A stretch of 13,817 nucleotides of DNA from Clostridia bacterium (GCA_900770685.1 CAAGLC010000040.1:1-13817); one strand, 5' to 3'; shown: positions 1 through 7,360, counted from the first letter of the stretch. Translations and numbers: made by a program. The notes: generated from the sequence alone by a model not told the origin.

Positions 1-251
1 AGTTCTTCGTTTACTATTTTAATTACTTGTTGCGTTGGACTTAGGCTCTTTAATATCTCTTGCCCTACCGCTCTTTGAGAAACCTTGTTTACAAACTCTT
101 TAACTACCGATACGTTTACGTCTGCTTCCAAAAGGGCTATCCTAACCTCTCTCATTGCAGTTTTTATCTCAAGTTCGGTAAGTCTGCCGTGCTTGGTGAG
201 TTTACTAAATATATGATTAAGTTTTTCAGAAAGTCCTGAAAATAACGCCAT
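1..251 (-). CDS. ffh: Signal recognition particle protein Ffh, N-terminal part (cut by window edge)
   Basis: Reading leftward from the ATG at 251, about 83 codons are present before the window ends. The product begins MALFSGLSEKLNHIFSKL and continues with a helical region containing LTELEIKTAMREVRIALLEAD, which is the characteristic helical N domain of the SRP54/Ffh GTPase. The G domain and the RNA- and signal-binding M domain lie outside the window. Ffh binds 4.5S/6S RNA, recognises signal sequences on nascent chains and docks with FtsY, encoded two genes upstream. The start overlaps the ylxM stop as TAATG, so translation is probably coupled. The gene order ylxM-ffh is the usual one in Bacillota. 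Assignment is firm although only the N domain is seen. Confidence 0.95.
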   Translation of the reverse strand, partial: MALFSGLSEKLNHIFSKLTKHGRLTELEIKTAMREVRIALLEADVNVSVVKEFVNKVSQRAVGQEILKSLSPTQQVIKIVNEE

Positions 252-550
252 TATCTACCTATTATCTCTATTATTTTATCGCAAATTTCCTTATCTTCCA
301 TTTGCTCTGCTATTCGCCTTATCTCTTGGTACTTAGACCTTAAACCTAGCAACTTCTCGTACTCTTTTAATTTGATTTTTACCTTCCTAACCGCGTCGGA
401 GACGCTTTGCCTACTTCCACCCTCTTGTTCAACGATTTCAGATAAGGTTAAATCGTATAAAAAATGTGATGAAAACAGTTCCCGTTGCTTTTCAGTTAGC
501 AAGCCTTTATATATTTCGAAAAGTTCTATATAATCTAAATCTTTTTCCAT
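251..550 (-). CDS. ylxM: YlxM/p13-family helix-turn-helix protein
   Basis: This 99-residue protein matches the YlxM (UPF0122) family, small sigma-70-region-4-like helix-turn-helix proteins encoded immediately before ffh in many Bacillota. The family is linked to the SRP pathway by its location, and its exact role is not settled. Residues about 17-33 (LLTEKQRELFSSHFLYDL) and the following LTLSEIVEQEGGSRQSVSDAV segment form the predicted HTH, and a lysine-rich amphipathic helix follows. The length is close to the family norm of about 110. The ATG at 550 has no convincing Shine-Dalgarno sequence: the bases before it read ACGGTTTATTT and sit just after a leader hairpin. The gene has its own consensus promoter, so ylxM-ffh can be transcribed independently of rnc-smc-ftsY. 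Confidence 0.9.
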   Translation of the reverse strand: MEKDLDYIELFEIYKGLLTEKQRELFSSHFLYDLTLSEIVEQEGGSRQSVSDAVRKVKIKLKEYEKLLGLRSKYQEIRRIAEQMEDKEICDKIIEIIGR

Positions 551-560
551 AAATAAACCG

Positions 561-592
561 TAAGGTGTAAAACTTTTTTGCTTTACACCTTA
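561..592 (-). promoter_or_regulatory. Perfect 11-bp inverted repeat in the ylxM leader (5'-end hairpin or operator)
   Basis: Arms TAAGGTGTAAA (561-571) and TTTACACCTTA (582-592) are exact complements separated by 10 bases. The expected transcription start, about 7 bases after the -10 hexamer, falls near 588-590, so the RNA would begin almost at the base of the stem. The stem ends 10 bases before the ylxM ATG, where a Shine-Dalgarno would normally lie. It may be an RNA stem that protects the 5' end or controls translation, or a DNA operator for a dimeric repressor. It is not a terminator on the minus strand because no T tract follows. Confidence 0.6.
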
Positions 593-594
593 CT

Positions 595-622
595 ATTATA
601 CTTGTTTTTTTATACTTGTCAA
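595..622 (-). promoter_or_regulatory. Consensus SigA-type promoter for ylxM-ffh
   Basis: On the minus strand TTGACA (617-622) and TATAAT (595-600) are both perfect consensus hexamers, separated by 16 bp. The promoter sits in the 101-bp gap between ftsY and ylxM. The spacer and -10 carry a direct repeat of ACAAGTATAA. Predicted transcription starts near 588-590. Confidence 0.85.
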
Positions 623-638
623 GCATTTTTACTTGACA
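617..638. repeat. Inverted repeat overlapping the ylxM -35 hexamer
   Basis: TGTCAAG (617-623) and CTTGACA (632-638) are perfect 7-bp arms with an 8-base centre. One arm contains the -35 hexamer itself, so it could be a regulator binding site. It could also be a weak 3' hairpin after ftsY, which ends at 652, but there is no good T tract. Function is not shown by sequence alone. Confidence 0.4.
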
Positions 639-651
639 GTTTATACTTTGT

Positions 652-1548
652 TTAGAAAATTCCCTCGATAAATTCTTTAGCGTCGAAATCTTCGATATCA
701 TCAATCTTCTCTCCTACCCCAACGTAAACTACCGGAACTTCCAATTCGTACGACAACGAAATTACGAATCCGCCTTTTGCCGTTCCGTCGAGTTTAGTTA
801 AAACTATCCCGTCAACCCCGACTGCCTTATTAAACTCGTCGACTTGATTATAAGAATTTTGCCCCGTAGTTGCGTCTAGCACTATGAGTTTTTTATAGTT
901 AGCGTTCGGATACTCTCTTTTTACTACTCTATCGATTTTCTTAAGTTCTTCCATTAGATTAACTTTAACGTGTAATCTTCCCGCCGTATCTATAATTAAA
1001 ACGTCGGTATTTTTGGCTTTTACTGAAGTTATCGCGTCGAAAACGACTGCTGAAGCGTCCGCTCCCTCCGCGTGCTTAACGATTCTAACTTTAGCCCTTT
1101 CCGCCCATACGCTAAGTTGATCTGCCGCTGCCGCTCTAAACGTATCCGCGGCGGCTATCGTTACCGTTTTCCCTTCTTTTACGAATTTATTGGCAAGTTT
1201 TCCTATCGTCGTCGTCTTCCCTACTCCGTTAACGCCTATAACCATTAAAACTAACGGCGAGTTCATATCTAAAGGTTCTGCGTACGCTAACGTTTCGTAT
1301 AATTCGTTCTTTAATAAGTCGATAACGTATTCTCTATCCTTGCATTTATCTTTTATTGCCGTTTCCCTAATTTCGTCAACTATTTCCATCGTGGTCTTCA
1401 CGGAAACGTCTGACGAAATCAATACGTCCTCTAATTCTTCGTAAAATTCTTCGCCTAATTTATTCTTAGCAAAAAGGTCGTTTAATTTTTGAACCAGTCC
1501 GTTTTTCGTTTGCGAAAGCACCGACTTTAATTTACTAAATAATCCCAT
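652..1548 (-). CDS. ftsY: Signal recognition particle receptor FtsY
   Basis: This 298-residue SRP GTPase is the membrane-associated receptor that accepts Ffh-ribosome complexes and hands nascent membrane proteins to the Sec translocon. It shows the NG architecture: a helical N domain at about residues 1-95, then a G domain with GVNGVGKT (G1, 105-112), DTFRAAA (135-141), DTAGR (187-191) and TKLDGTAKGG (251-260). The short N-terminus begins MGLFSKLKSVL and lacks the long acidic A domain of enterobacterial FtsY, as is common in Bacillota. The ATG at 1548 follows AAAGGA at good spacing. It lies 49 bp after the smc stop with no terminator between them, so it is probably co-transcribed from the rnc promoter. 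All expected GTPase motifs are present. Confidence 0.97.
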   Translation of the reverse strand: MGLFSKLKSVLSQTKNGLVQKLNDLFAKNKLGEEFYEELEDVLISSDVSVKTTMEIVDEIRETAIKDKCKDREYVIDLLKNELYETLAYAEPLDMNSPLVLMVIGVNGVGKTTTIGKLANKFVKEGKTVTIAAADTFRAAAADQLSVWAERAKVRIVKHAEGADASAVVFDAITSVKAKNTDVLIIDTAGRLHVKVNLMEELKKIDRVVKREYPNANYKKLIVLDATTGQNSYNQVDEFNKAVGVDGIVLTKLDGTAKGGFVISLSYELEVPVVYVGVGEKIDDIEDFDAKEFIEGIF

Positions 1549-1574
1549 TTTTATTCCTTTAAGTTTTTATAAAA

Positions 1575-1615
1575 TTAAAGAGCAATATCCCCGTACCTTA
1601 AAGAGCAATATCCCC
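1575..1615. repeat. 18-bp direct repeat duplicating the 3' end of smc
   Basis: The 18-mer TTAAAGAGCAATATCCCC occurs at 1575-1592 and again at 1598-1615, a 23-bp period. The copy at 1598-1615 is the minus-strand end of smc, encoding GDIAL and the TAA stop. The other copy lies just outside the gene in the smc-ftsY spacer and repeats the same codons and stop. This looks like a tandem duplication or slippage scar at the gene end. Confidence 0.9.
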
Positions 1616-4600
1616 ATCGCCAACTTCAGTAATATCGGAAAGTTTAACGGAAACTAGCCTACTTACGCCCTTTTCTTGCATGGTTACGCCAAATAATGCG
1701 TCCGCTCTTTCCATAGTGGGCTTTTTGTGGGTTATTACTATAAACTGCGTATCCTGACTAAACTTTTGCAAGTACCTTGCAAACCTATCTACGTTAGCCT
1801 CGTCGAGCGCGGCTTCAACTTCGTCAAGCACGCAGAAAGGCATTGGTCTTAATTTTAAGATAGCAAATAAAATTGCTATTGCCGTTAACGCCTTTTCTCC
1901 ACCTGAAAGCAAGGAAAGTTTTTGTAGTTTCTTTCCCGGTGGCTCGGCAATTATTTCAACGCCAGCTTCAAGTTTATCGGTCGTTTCAGAATAATCCATT
2001 TGTAGCATTGCCCTTCCACCACCGAATAACTCCTTGAATATCTTTTGGAAGTTTTCGTTTATTTTGTTAAAGCCTTCGTCAAATTGAGCGAGCATTTCCC
2101 CCTTGATTTTGCCGATTGCTTCTCTTAAATCGCTTTCCGCTTTCTCTAGGTCTTCTTTTTGAGCGGTCATCTCTTCGTAACGTTCTCTTAAAATCTTACA
2201 ATCGTCTATCGCCGAGCCGTTGATTGCGCCAAGTGATGAACGACGTTTCCTAATTCTCGTTATTTCCGACTCTCCTTCCTTAGCGTCGTATCCCTCTACT
2301 CTGTATTTTTGAGCGGAATCGTAGTCTTCTTGGTAGTTCTCGTAAATACTTTCTCCCATATGCTCAAGGTCGGAGTCGATTTTCGTTAGATTAATTTCCT
2401 CCCCGTGACGTTTTTCGGACAAAATACTTAGTTCTTCCGTTAAATATTGCGTAGTTTGAGCGTTCTTTTCTAATTTTTCACGGCGCTCTTTCTTGTAAAC
2501 TTCAATATTATCGATTTCTTCTCTAAGTTTATTAACTTCTTCTTGTTCCTCTTTAGAAAAGGCAACCTTTTCTTGCTGGAGTTTTAGTTCTTCTATAATT
2601 TGCTCAGCGCCTTCGATACTCTTTTTTAGTTCTTCGTTAGACTTCTCTGCGTTAAGTTTTGCATTAGTTAAACTTTCGGTATTAGCGTTAAGCGCGCCGA
2701 GTTTTGCTTTGACTTCGGTGATTTCCACTTGTATTTCGGTTATACTTTCGTTAAGCGAATCTCGTTCCTTTCTTAACGCTTCGTATTCGGCTTGTTGTTT
2801 ATCTGCGCTAGAGGTAGCCATTTCTTTATCTTGTTCGAGTTTCTTTCCTCCAACCGAGATGTTTTCCATCTTTAATACCGTTTGGTTTAGGCGCTCAACT
2901 AATTGCGCTCTAACCGTTTCGGTAGCCTCGATTTCTTTGCCTATTTCAGACAACGCCCTTTCGGTCGTCGCCTGTTTTTCTCTTTCTATAACGACTTCTT
3001 GTCTTTTGCCGTTATAAAGGTCGTTAAGAAGTCCCAACTCGTCTAAAACTTTATCTCTATTTGCGCTAAGTTTTGTCTTTTGCTCTTTAAGTTCTTGCAT
3101 TTCTTGACGCTTTTTATCGAGTTCAATTGCGTTGTCTTCAATTTTTCTGTCAGACGAAAGAAGTCCCACGACGTCCGTTCTTCTAGAACCACCCGTCATT
3201 GCGCCTTGTGTTGAGAAAACGTCGCCCTCTAAGGTTACCATCTTAAAAGCAAAATGATATTTATTAGCGATTTTTGTTGCGTTCTCTACGTTGTCAACTA
3301 TTAAAGTGTTTCCTAAAAGATTGGAAATTACACTTTCAAACTGCTCGTCGTACGACACGATTTTATTGGCTACACCGAGCGCTCCTGGTTCGTTTAACGC
3401 TAAGGTTACCTGCTCGCTTTGATAACGTGGTTTTACCGACGTTAAAGGCAAGAAGGTCAATCTTCCCATCTTGTTTTCTTTTAGATATTTGATAAGGAAT
3501 TTTGCGTCTTCCGTGTCTTTAGTTACTACGTTTTGAGCAGACGCGCCTAACGCGGTTTCCAACGCAACGTCAAACTTTTTGTCGCTCTTTATTAATTCTG
3601 CGACAACGCCCTTTATTTTTAAAGACAACTGTTTATCCGTTTTGGCTTTATTTAATAATAATTTTACCGCTTGCGAATATCCTTCGTAATTTTCCTTTAA
3701 GCCCCTATAAAAATTATCTTTGGTTACGAGCGAAGTTATTACGGAATTTAACGAATAAATTTTGTTATCGACTTTCGCCTCTTCTTCGTTGTTGGAACGA
3801 ACCTCGTCTTCCTTTTCGGAAATTTGATTTTTATGTTCGAAAATTGCGCGGTCAAGCTCGTCTATTTTTTTATCTATTTTTTCCTTTTGATTAAAGTACT
3901 CTTCTCTCCCGAAAGCAAGTTTTTCTATTTTTTCTTCTATCTCTTTAAGTTTTTCTTCTAAGTTGGTTCGCATTGCGCTCATTGCGCCTTTATTTAACTT
4001 AAAGTCCGATAACGATTCAATCGATTCTATTATCTTTTTTCTGTTAGCGTTAGCAAGTTCTTCACCTACCGAGATAGACTCGGAAATGGTCATAAATCTC
4101 TTGCTTAATTCTTCGGATTTCTTTATTAATTCGTTAAGTTTTGAACGTTGTTCTTTAATTTCTAATTGGTTTTTTTCGTTTGAATTTACACTCTCTTCGA
4201 TTAATTTAAGATTATCTTCAATCTCTTTTTTCGAGCGTTCTATTTGGCTTTGCATATAGGTTATTTTTTCTTGGAATAATCTATTTGCGCCAGACGATTT
4301 TTCCATACCGATACGCTTTTCTAAAAGTTTATCGTTCAATCCCCTCAACTTCTCGTCGGCATTGGAGATGTCTATAAATATTTTATCGTATTCGCTTTGC
4401 GCCTTATCGTATTCGCTTTGACGAAGAGCCGTTTCTTCTTCTAACGCCTTAATTTTTGCGTTAACTTTTGCCTTTGCCGACGCAACCCCTTCTACTTTTG
4501 CAATATAGGTGTTAAGTTCGTGATGCTTTAATTCTTCTGATAAGGCGTTAAACTCTTTTGCCTTTTCCGCTTGTTTTTCTAACGGCCCTAATTGATTTTC

Positions 4601-5194
4601 AATTTCCGTTAAAATATCAACGTATCTTATTACGTTCTCACGAGTACGCTCTAATTTTCTTTCAGATTCGTTCTTTCTCGTCTTAAACTTGGCTATACCA
4701 GTGGCTTCTTCGAATATCAAACGCCTATCTTCCGCCTTTGCGGACATTATTTCTTCTACCTTTCCCTGTCCGATAATAGTATATCCCTCTTTTCCTATTC
4801 CACACTCATGCAAAAGTTCAACTATATCTTTTAATCTAGCAGGTTGCTTGTTGATAAAATATTCGCTCTCACCGCTTCTGTATAACTTTCTAGTTATGAT
4901 TATCTCGTTATAATCTAAGGAAAACATTCTCGTTGAATTATCAAAATACAACGAAACTTCGCAATACGAAAGTGATTTTCTATTTTGCGTGCCGGAAAAT
5001 ATTACGTCTTGCATGTTGCTTCCACGAAGGCTTTTTGCCGATTGCTCGCCTAAAACCCATCTTATAGCGTCCGAAACGTTACTCTTACCACAACCGTTCG
5101 GCCCCACTATTCCCGTTATTCCGTTACCAAACTTTATTTCGGCTTTATCTGCAAACGACTTAAATCCGTAAAGTTCTACTTTTTCGAAATTCAC
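1598..5194 (-). CDS. smc: Chromosome partition/condensation protein SMC
   Basis: This 1198-residue protein is a full-length bacterial SMC, the ATPase that with ScpA and ScpB organises and segregates the chromosome. The N-terminal head carries Walker A GPNGCGKSN (31-39). A first long coiled coil, rich in E, K and Q, leads to a hinge at about 490-665 containing NFYRGLKENYEGY and the glycine-rich GAMTGGSRR. A second coiled coil returns to the C-terminal head with the signature LSGGEKALTA (near 1094) and Walker B CVLDEVEAALDEAN (near 1118-1131). Translation starts at GTG 5194 after AGGAAGG. The GTGA overlap with the rnc stop indicates coupling. Length and motifs are normal for the family. The last codons and stop are duplicated just downstream. 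Confidence 0.97.
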   Translation of the reverse strand: MNFEKVELYGFKSFADKAEIKFGNGITGIVGPNGCGKSNVSDAIRWVLGEQSAKSLRGSNMQDVIFSGTQNRKSLSYCEVSLYFDNSTRMFSLDYNEIIITRKLYRSGESEYFINKQPARLKDIVELLHECGIGKEGYTIIGQGKVEEIMSAKAEDRRLIFEEATGIAKFKTRKNESERKLERTRENVIRYVDILTEIENQLGPLEKQAEKAKEFNALSEELKHHELNTYIAKVEGVASAKAKVNAKIKALEEETALRQSEYDKAQSEYDKIFIDISNADEKLRGLNDKLLEKRIGMEKSSGANRLFQEKITYMQSQIERSKKEIEDNLKLIEESVNSNEKNQLEIKEQRSKLNELIKKSEELSKRFMTISESISVGEELANANRKKIIESIESLSDFKLNKGAMSAMRTNLEEKLKEIEEKIEKLAFGREEYFNQKEKIDKKIDELDRAIFEHKNQISEKEDEVRSNNEEEAKVDNKIYSLNSVITSLVTKDNFYRGLKENYEGYSQAVKLLLNKAKTDKQLSLKIKGVVAELIKSDKKFDVALETALGASAQNVVTKDTEDAKFLIKYLKENKMGRLTFLPLTSVKPRYQSEQVTLALNEPGALGVANKIVSYDEQFESVISNLLGNTLIVDNVENATKIANKYHFAFKMVTLEGDVFSTQGAMTGGSRRTDVVGLLSSDRKIEDNAIELDKKRQEMQELKEQKTKLSANRDKVLDELGLLNDLYNGKRQEVVIEREKQATTERALSEIGKEIEATETVRAQLVERLNQTVLKMENISVGGKKLEQDKEMATSSADKQQAEYEALRKERDSLNESITEIQVEITEVKAKLGALNANTESLTNAKLNAEKSNEELKKSIEGAEQIIEELKLQQEKVAFSKEEQEEVNKLREEIDNIEVYKKERREKLEKNAQTTQYLTEELSILSEKRHGEEINLTKIDSDLEHMGESIYENYQEDYDSAQKYRVEGYDAKEGESEITRIRKRRSSLGAINGSAIDDCKILRERYEEMTAQKEDLEKAESDLREAIGKIKGEMLAQFDEGFNKINENFQKIFKELFGGGRAMLQMDYSETTDKLEAGVEIIAEPPGKKLQKLSLLSGGEKALTAIAILFAILKLRPMPFCVLDEVEAALDEANVDRFARYLQKFSQDTQFIVITHKKPTMERADALFGVTMQEKGVSRLVSVKLSDITEVGDGDIAL

Positions 5195-5895
5195 TTGTTT
5201 TTACCTTCCTTTTTCTTTAATGCTTTTAATGCTTTTTCCGCGGCGACTTTCTCTGCGTCCTTTTTAGACTTGCCTTTCCCCTCGGCTAATTTTACCCCGT
5301 TTAATAGCGCTCCCACTCTAAATTCCGGCATATGCGCTGGACCTGATTTAGATATGGTCTGATACGATATCGTTCCTTTCTTGTTCTTTTGAACGTATTC
5401 TTGAAAGGCGTTCTTAGCGTCGTCCGAAAAGCCTTTATCGTTTAACTTTTTGTGCTTCTCAAAGTCTAAGATTATCGTATTTTTAATAAATTTTTTTACT
5501 TCTTTTATTCCACCGTCAAGATATATGCCGGCACTAATCGCTTCGAACAAACTAGAAATCAACTTATCGTCGCTCCCGACGTTATTCTTTAACCCTTTGC
5601 CAAGTAGCATATAATCCATAATGCCAAGATTGATTACCGCGTTGGTTAACGGCTCTTTTGAAACCATGTCCTTTCGCTTTTCGGTAAGTTTACCCTCGTC
5701 TCCGTAGGCGTTTTTATATAAATACTCGGTTACTACGTATTCGATTATAGAGTCGCCGAAAAATTCCAAAAGTTCGTTGTTTTCACCACCGTGTTCGTTT
5801 GCGTAAGACGAGTGCGTGAAACACTTTCTTAGTAGCATTTTATCCTTAAACGTATATCCTATTTTGCTCTCTATTCCGTCAACGTCGAATATCAT
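5191..5895 (-). CDS. rnc: Ribonuclease III, with a serine at one catalytic metal-binding position
   Basis: This 234-residue protein has the standard RNase III layout: an endonuclease domain (about 1-145) and a C-terminal double-stranded-RNA-binding domain (about 160-229). The signature NELLEFFGDS (40-49) supplies Glu41, Glu44 and Asp48, matching E. coli Glu38, Glu41 and Asp45, and Glu67 matches Glu65. In LISSLFEAISAGIYLDGG, Glu118 matches E. coli Glu117, but the conserved Asp114 position is Ser115 (codon AGT). RNase III cuts rRNA precursors and structured mRNAs, using acidic residues to hold magnesium. The ATG at 5895 follows AGAGGG. It is the first gene of the rnc-smc-ftsY unit, a common arrangement in Bacillota. 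Identity is firm; the effect of the substitution is unknown. Confidence 0.95.
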   Translation of the reverse strand: MIFDVDGIESKIGYTFKDKMLLRKCFTHSSYANEHGGENNELLEFFGDSIIEYVVTEYLYKNAYGDEGKLTEKRKDMVSKEPLTNAVINLGIMDYMLLGKGLKNNVGSDDKLISSLFEAISAGIYLDGGIKEVKKFIKNTIILDFEKHKKLNDKGFSDDAKNAFQEYVQKNKKGTISYQTISKSGPAHMPEFRVGALLNGVKLAEGKGKSKKDAEKVAAEKALKALKKKEGKNK

Positions 5896-5943
5896 ACTTC
5901 CCTCTTTTTAGGCACTTTTACACCAGTATAAAAATTCTTAATT

Positions 5944-5972
5944 ATTATATCACGATTTTATATTTTTTTCAA
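5944..5972 (-). promoter_or_regulatory. SigA-type promoter for rnc-smc-ftsY
   Basis: On the minus strand TTGAAA (5967-5972) and TATAAT (5944-5949) are separated by exactly 17 bp, and TG one base before the -10 makes an extended -10. Transcription should start near 5937, giving a leader of about 42 bases before the rnc ATG at 5895. Confidence 0.85.
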
Positions 5973-6008
5973 GGGCTTTTCCCATAAACAACCTTGTTTT
6001 TTGTAATA

Positions 6009-6041
6009 TTTAAGGCTTTTTATCGGTTTTTTAGCCTTAAA
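6009..6041. repeat. 9-bp inverted repeat between the acetyltransferase terminator and the rnc promoter
   Basis: TTTAAGGCT (6009-6017) and AGCCTTAAA (6033-6041) are exact complements around a 15-base T-rich centre. On the minus strand the hairpin lies after a strong terminator and before the rnc promoter, and it is not followed by a T tract. A back-up termination or regulatory role is possible but unproven. Confidence 0.45.
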
Positions 6042-6058
6042 CTTTTTCCTAAAAGAAA

Positions 6059-6087
6059 AAAGACGCAAGTTTATATCTTGCGTCTTT
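6059..6087 (-). terminator. Rho-independent terminator of the acetyltransferase gene
   Basis: An 11-bp perfect stem, AAAGACGCAAG (6059-6069) with CTTGCGTCTTT (6077-6087), encloses a 7-base loop. Read on the minus strand it begins 21 bases after the stop codon at 6109 and runs directly into TTTTTTCTTTT, a classical intrinsic terminator. Confidence 0.9.
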
Positions 6088-6108
6088 AATTTTATTTACC
6101 GCTATCTA

Positions 6109-7251
6109 CTATTCTGCTATTAGACTTCCGATTTCCTTTTTATAGGTTTGTCTTTTCTTTACGATTTCGTTCTCAGAGAACTTCCATTGTTGTTGAATTT
6201 CGTGATTGGTTTCAAGCATTGGATTAGATTCTATCGTTAAAATTCCGTCTTCAACGATATTTTTCATTATTCTTGAAATGATTATCGCGTTAATCCCTGA
6301 ATTCTTATATTCCTTTTTAACACCAATAAGCGCCATTTCAAGTTCTTTTGGCTTCTTTATGGATTTTAATATTCCAATAAATCCTGTTGGGAATAATTTA
6401 CCTTTACTTTTGATAAGAGTATCGCAAATGGACGGTAATACTACGCCGAACGCAACGACCATATCGTTTTCGTCAACCAATATACTTATGTATCTCGAAT
6501 TTACTATTGTTCCAAACTGATCCAAAATATTTTCTCTAACCAATCCTTCGACTGGAACGTATCCGTCCAAATGTCCGTACGCTTCGTTAACGGTATCAAA
6601 CAATTTTTTGCCATAGTTTTTGATGATATCTTTAACCTTCATTTCGTCAGCAAGATCGCGAAGTTTATAGCGTTTTTTCACCCTTTCTGCAAAACTTACT
6701 ATTCTATCGTACGGCTCGTCAGGAACTTTGAAACGCCTTTCCACCCATTTTGCTTCGTCGCTAAACCCGAGTTTCTCAAGATTTTTATGAAAATATTCGT
6801 AATAATAATTTGTTGCGTAAGTACTTCTCTCGTTAAATCCACAGGTTAATAAACCTTCTCTATCTTGGTCGTTAAATCCCCATGGCCCGTGAATAACGTT
6901 TAGCCCGTTTTCTTTGCCGTATTTTTCAACCGCTCCTATTAACGCCTTAAACACTTCTATATCGTCGATACACTCAAATCTTGAAAATCTAATATACTTT
7001 TCTTCCGATTTTTCGTTCTCTACGTGGTTTATTATGCCCGCTATTCTTCCCACTAACTTTTTGTCTTTATAACACAAAAATCCTTTGCAGTCGTTACCAA
7101 GCAAACTAAAATTCTTTTTGGGGTTAAACGTATTTATCTCGTCCGAACGAAAAGATGGTACGTAATACGGACAGTTTTTATATAATTTAATAGGAAATTT
7201 AGCAAATTTCCTTACGTCGCTTTTTGTTTTTACTTCTCTAATTTCAATCAT
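6109..7251 (-). CDS. GNAT-like acyltransferase of unknown substrate (YghO-like)
   Basis: This 380-residue protein resembles a family of double GNAT-fold proteins usually annotated as hypothetical or YghO-like N-acetyltransferases. The N-terminal half has KKLVGRIAGIINH (64-76) and a GPWGFNDQDREGLLTCGFN block (122-140), which I take to be a family hallmark. The C-terminal half has GVKKEYKNSGINA (310-322), in the position of the acetyl-CoA-binding motif A loop, followed by ESNPMLETN (341-349). There is no signal peptide or membrane segment, so it is probably cytosolic. The ATG at 7251 follows AGGAAG at 9 bases. It has its own promoter and terminator, so it is a single-gene unit, and its neighbours give no clue to substrate. 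The GNAT assignment is likely; the acceptor is unknown. Confidence 0.75.
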   Translation of the reverse strand: MIEIREVKTKSDVRKFAKFPIKLYKNCPYYVPSFRSDEINTFNPKKNFSLLGNDCKGFLCYKDKKLVGRIAGIINHVENEKSEEKYIRFSRFECIDDIEVFKALIGAVEKYGKENGLNVIHGPWGFNDQDREGLLTCGFNERSTYATNYYYEYFHKNLEKLGFSDEAKWVERRFKVPDEPYDRIVSFAERVKKRYKLRDLADEMKVKDIIKNYGKKLFDTVNEAYGHLDGYVPVEGLVRENILDQFGTIVNSRYISILVDENDMVVAFGVVLPSICDTLIKSKGKLFPTGFIGILKSIKKPKELEMALIGVKKEYKNSGINAIIISRIMKNIVEDGILTIESNPMLETNHEIQQQWKFSENEIVKKRQTYKKEIGSLIAE

Positions 7252-7285
7252 AATGTTATTCTTCCTAAAACTAGATTTTTAATTG

Positions 7286-7314
7286 ATTATACTACAATCT
7301 ATAACTTTTTGCAA
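7286..7314 (-). promoter_or_regulatory. SigA-type promoter for the acetyltransferase gene
   Basis: On the minus strand TTGCAA (7309-7314) and TATAAT (7286-7291) are 17 bp apart. The predicted start near 7279 gives a short leader of about 28 bases to the ATG at 7251. The -35 lies only 6 bases beyond the hairpin at 7321-7354. Confidence 0.8.
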
Positions 7315-7320
7315 ATATTT

Positions 7321-7354
7321 AAGCGGAAAATATTTGTTACAATATTTTCCGCTT
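7321..7354 (-). terminator. Strong hairpin closing the small-protein gene (probable terminator)
   Basis: AAGCGGAAAATATT (7321-7334) and AATATTTTCCGCTT (7341-7354) form a perfect 14-bp stem with a 6-base loop. On the minus strand it starts 6 bases after the stop codon at 7361. The bases that follow are AAATATTTGC, so the U tract is poor. Position favours a 3' end, but efficiency is uncertain. Confidence 0.6.
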
Positions 7355-7360
7355 TCCCTT

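Noticed and set aside
632..652. Possible plus-strand promoter (TTGACA 632 region, then TATACT)
   Set aside because: The hexamers are only a few bases apart and no plus-strand gene follows.
507..704. 65-residue minus-strand frame across the ylxM promoter
   Set aside because: It spans the consensus promoter and overlaps both ylxM and ftsY ends out of frame; composition is not protein-like.
1190..1444. Plus-strand frame opposite ftsY
   Set aside because: Antisense shadow of a well-conserved gene, with no ribosome binding site or recognisable domain.
2709..5171. Several plus-strand frames opposite smc (2709-3017, 3274-3492, 3963-4259, 4689-4913, 4989-5171)
   Set aside because: All are antisense to the intact smc gene and their serine/leucine-rich products are typical of antisense reading of coiled-coil codons.
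6206..6849. Plus-strand frames opposite the acetyltransferase gene
   Set aside because: Shadows of the intact 380-residue gene; no ribosome sites or known motifs.
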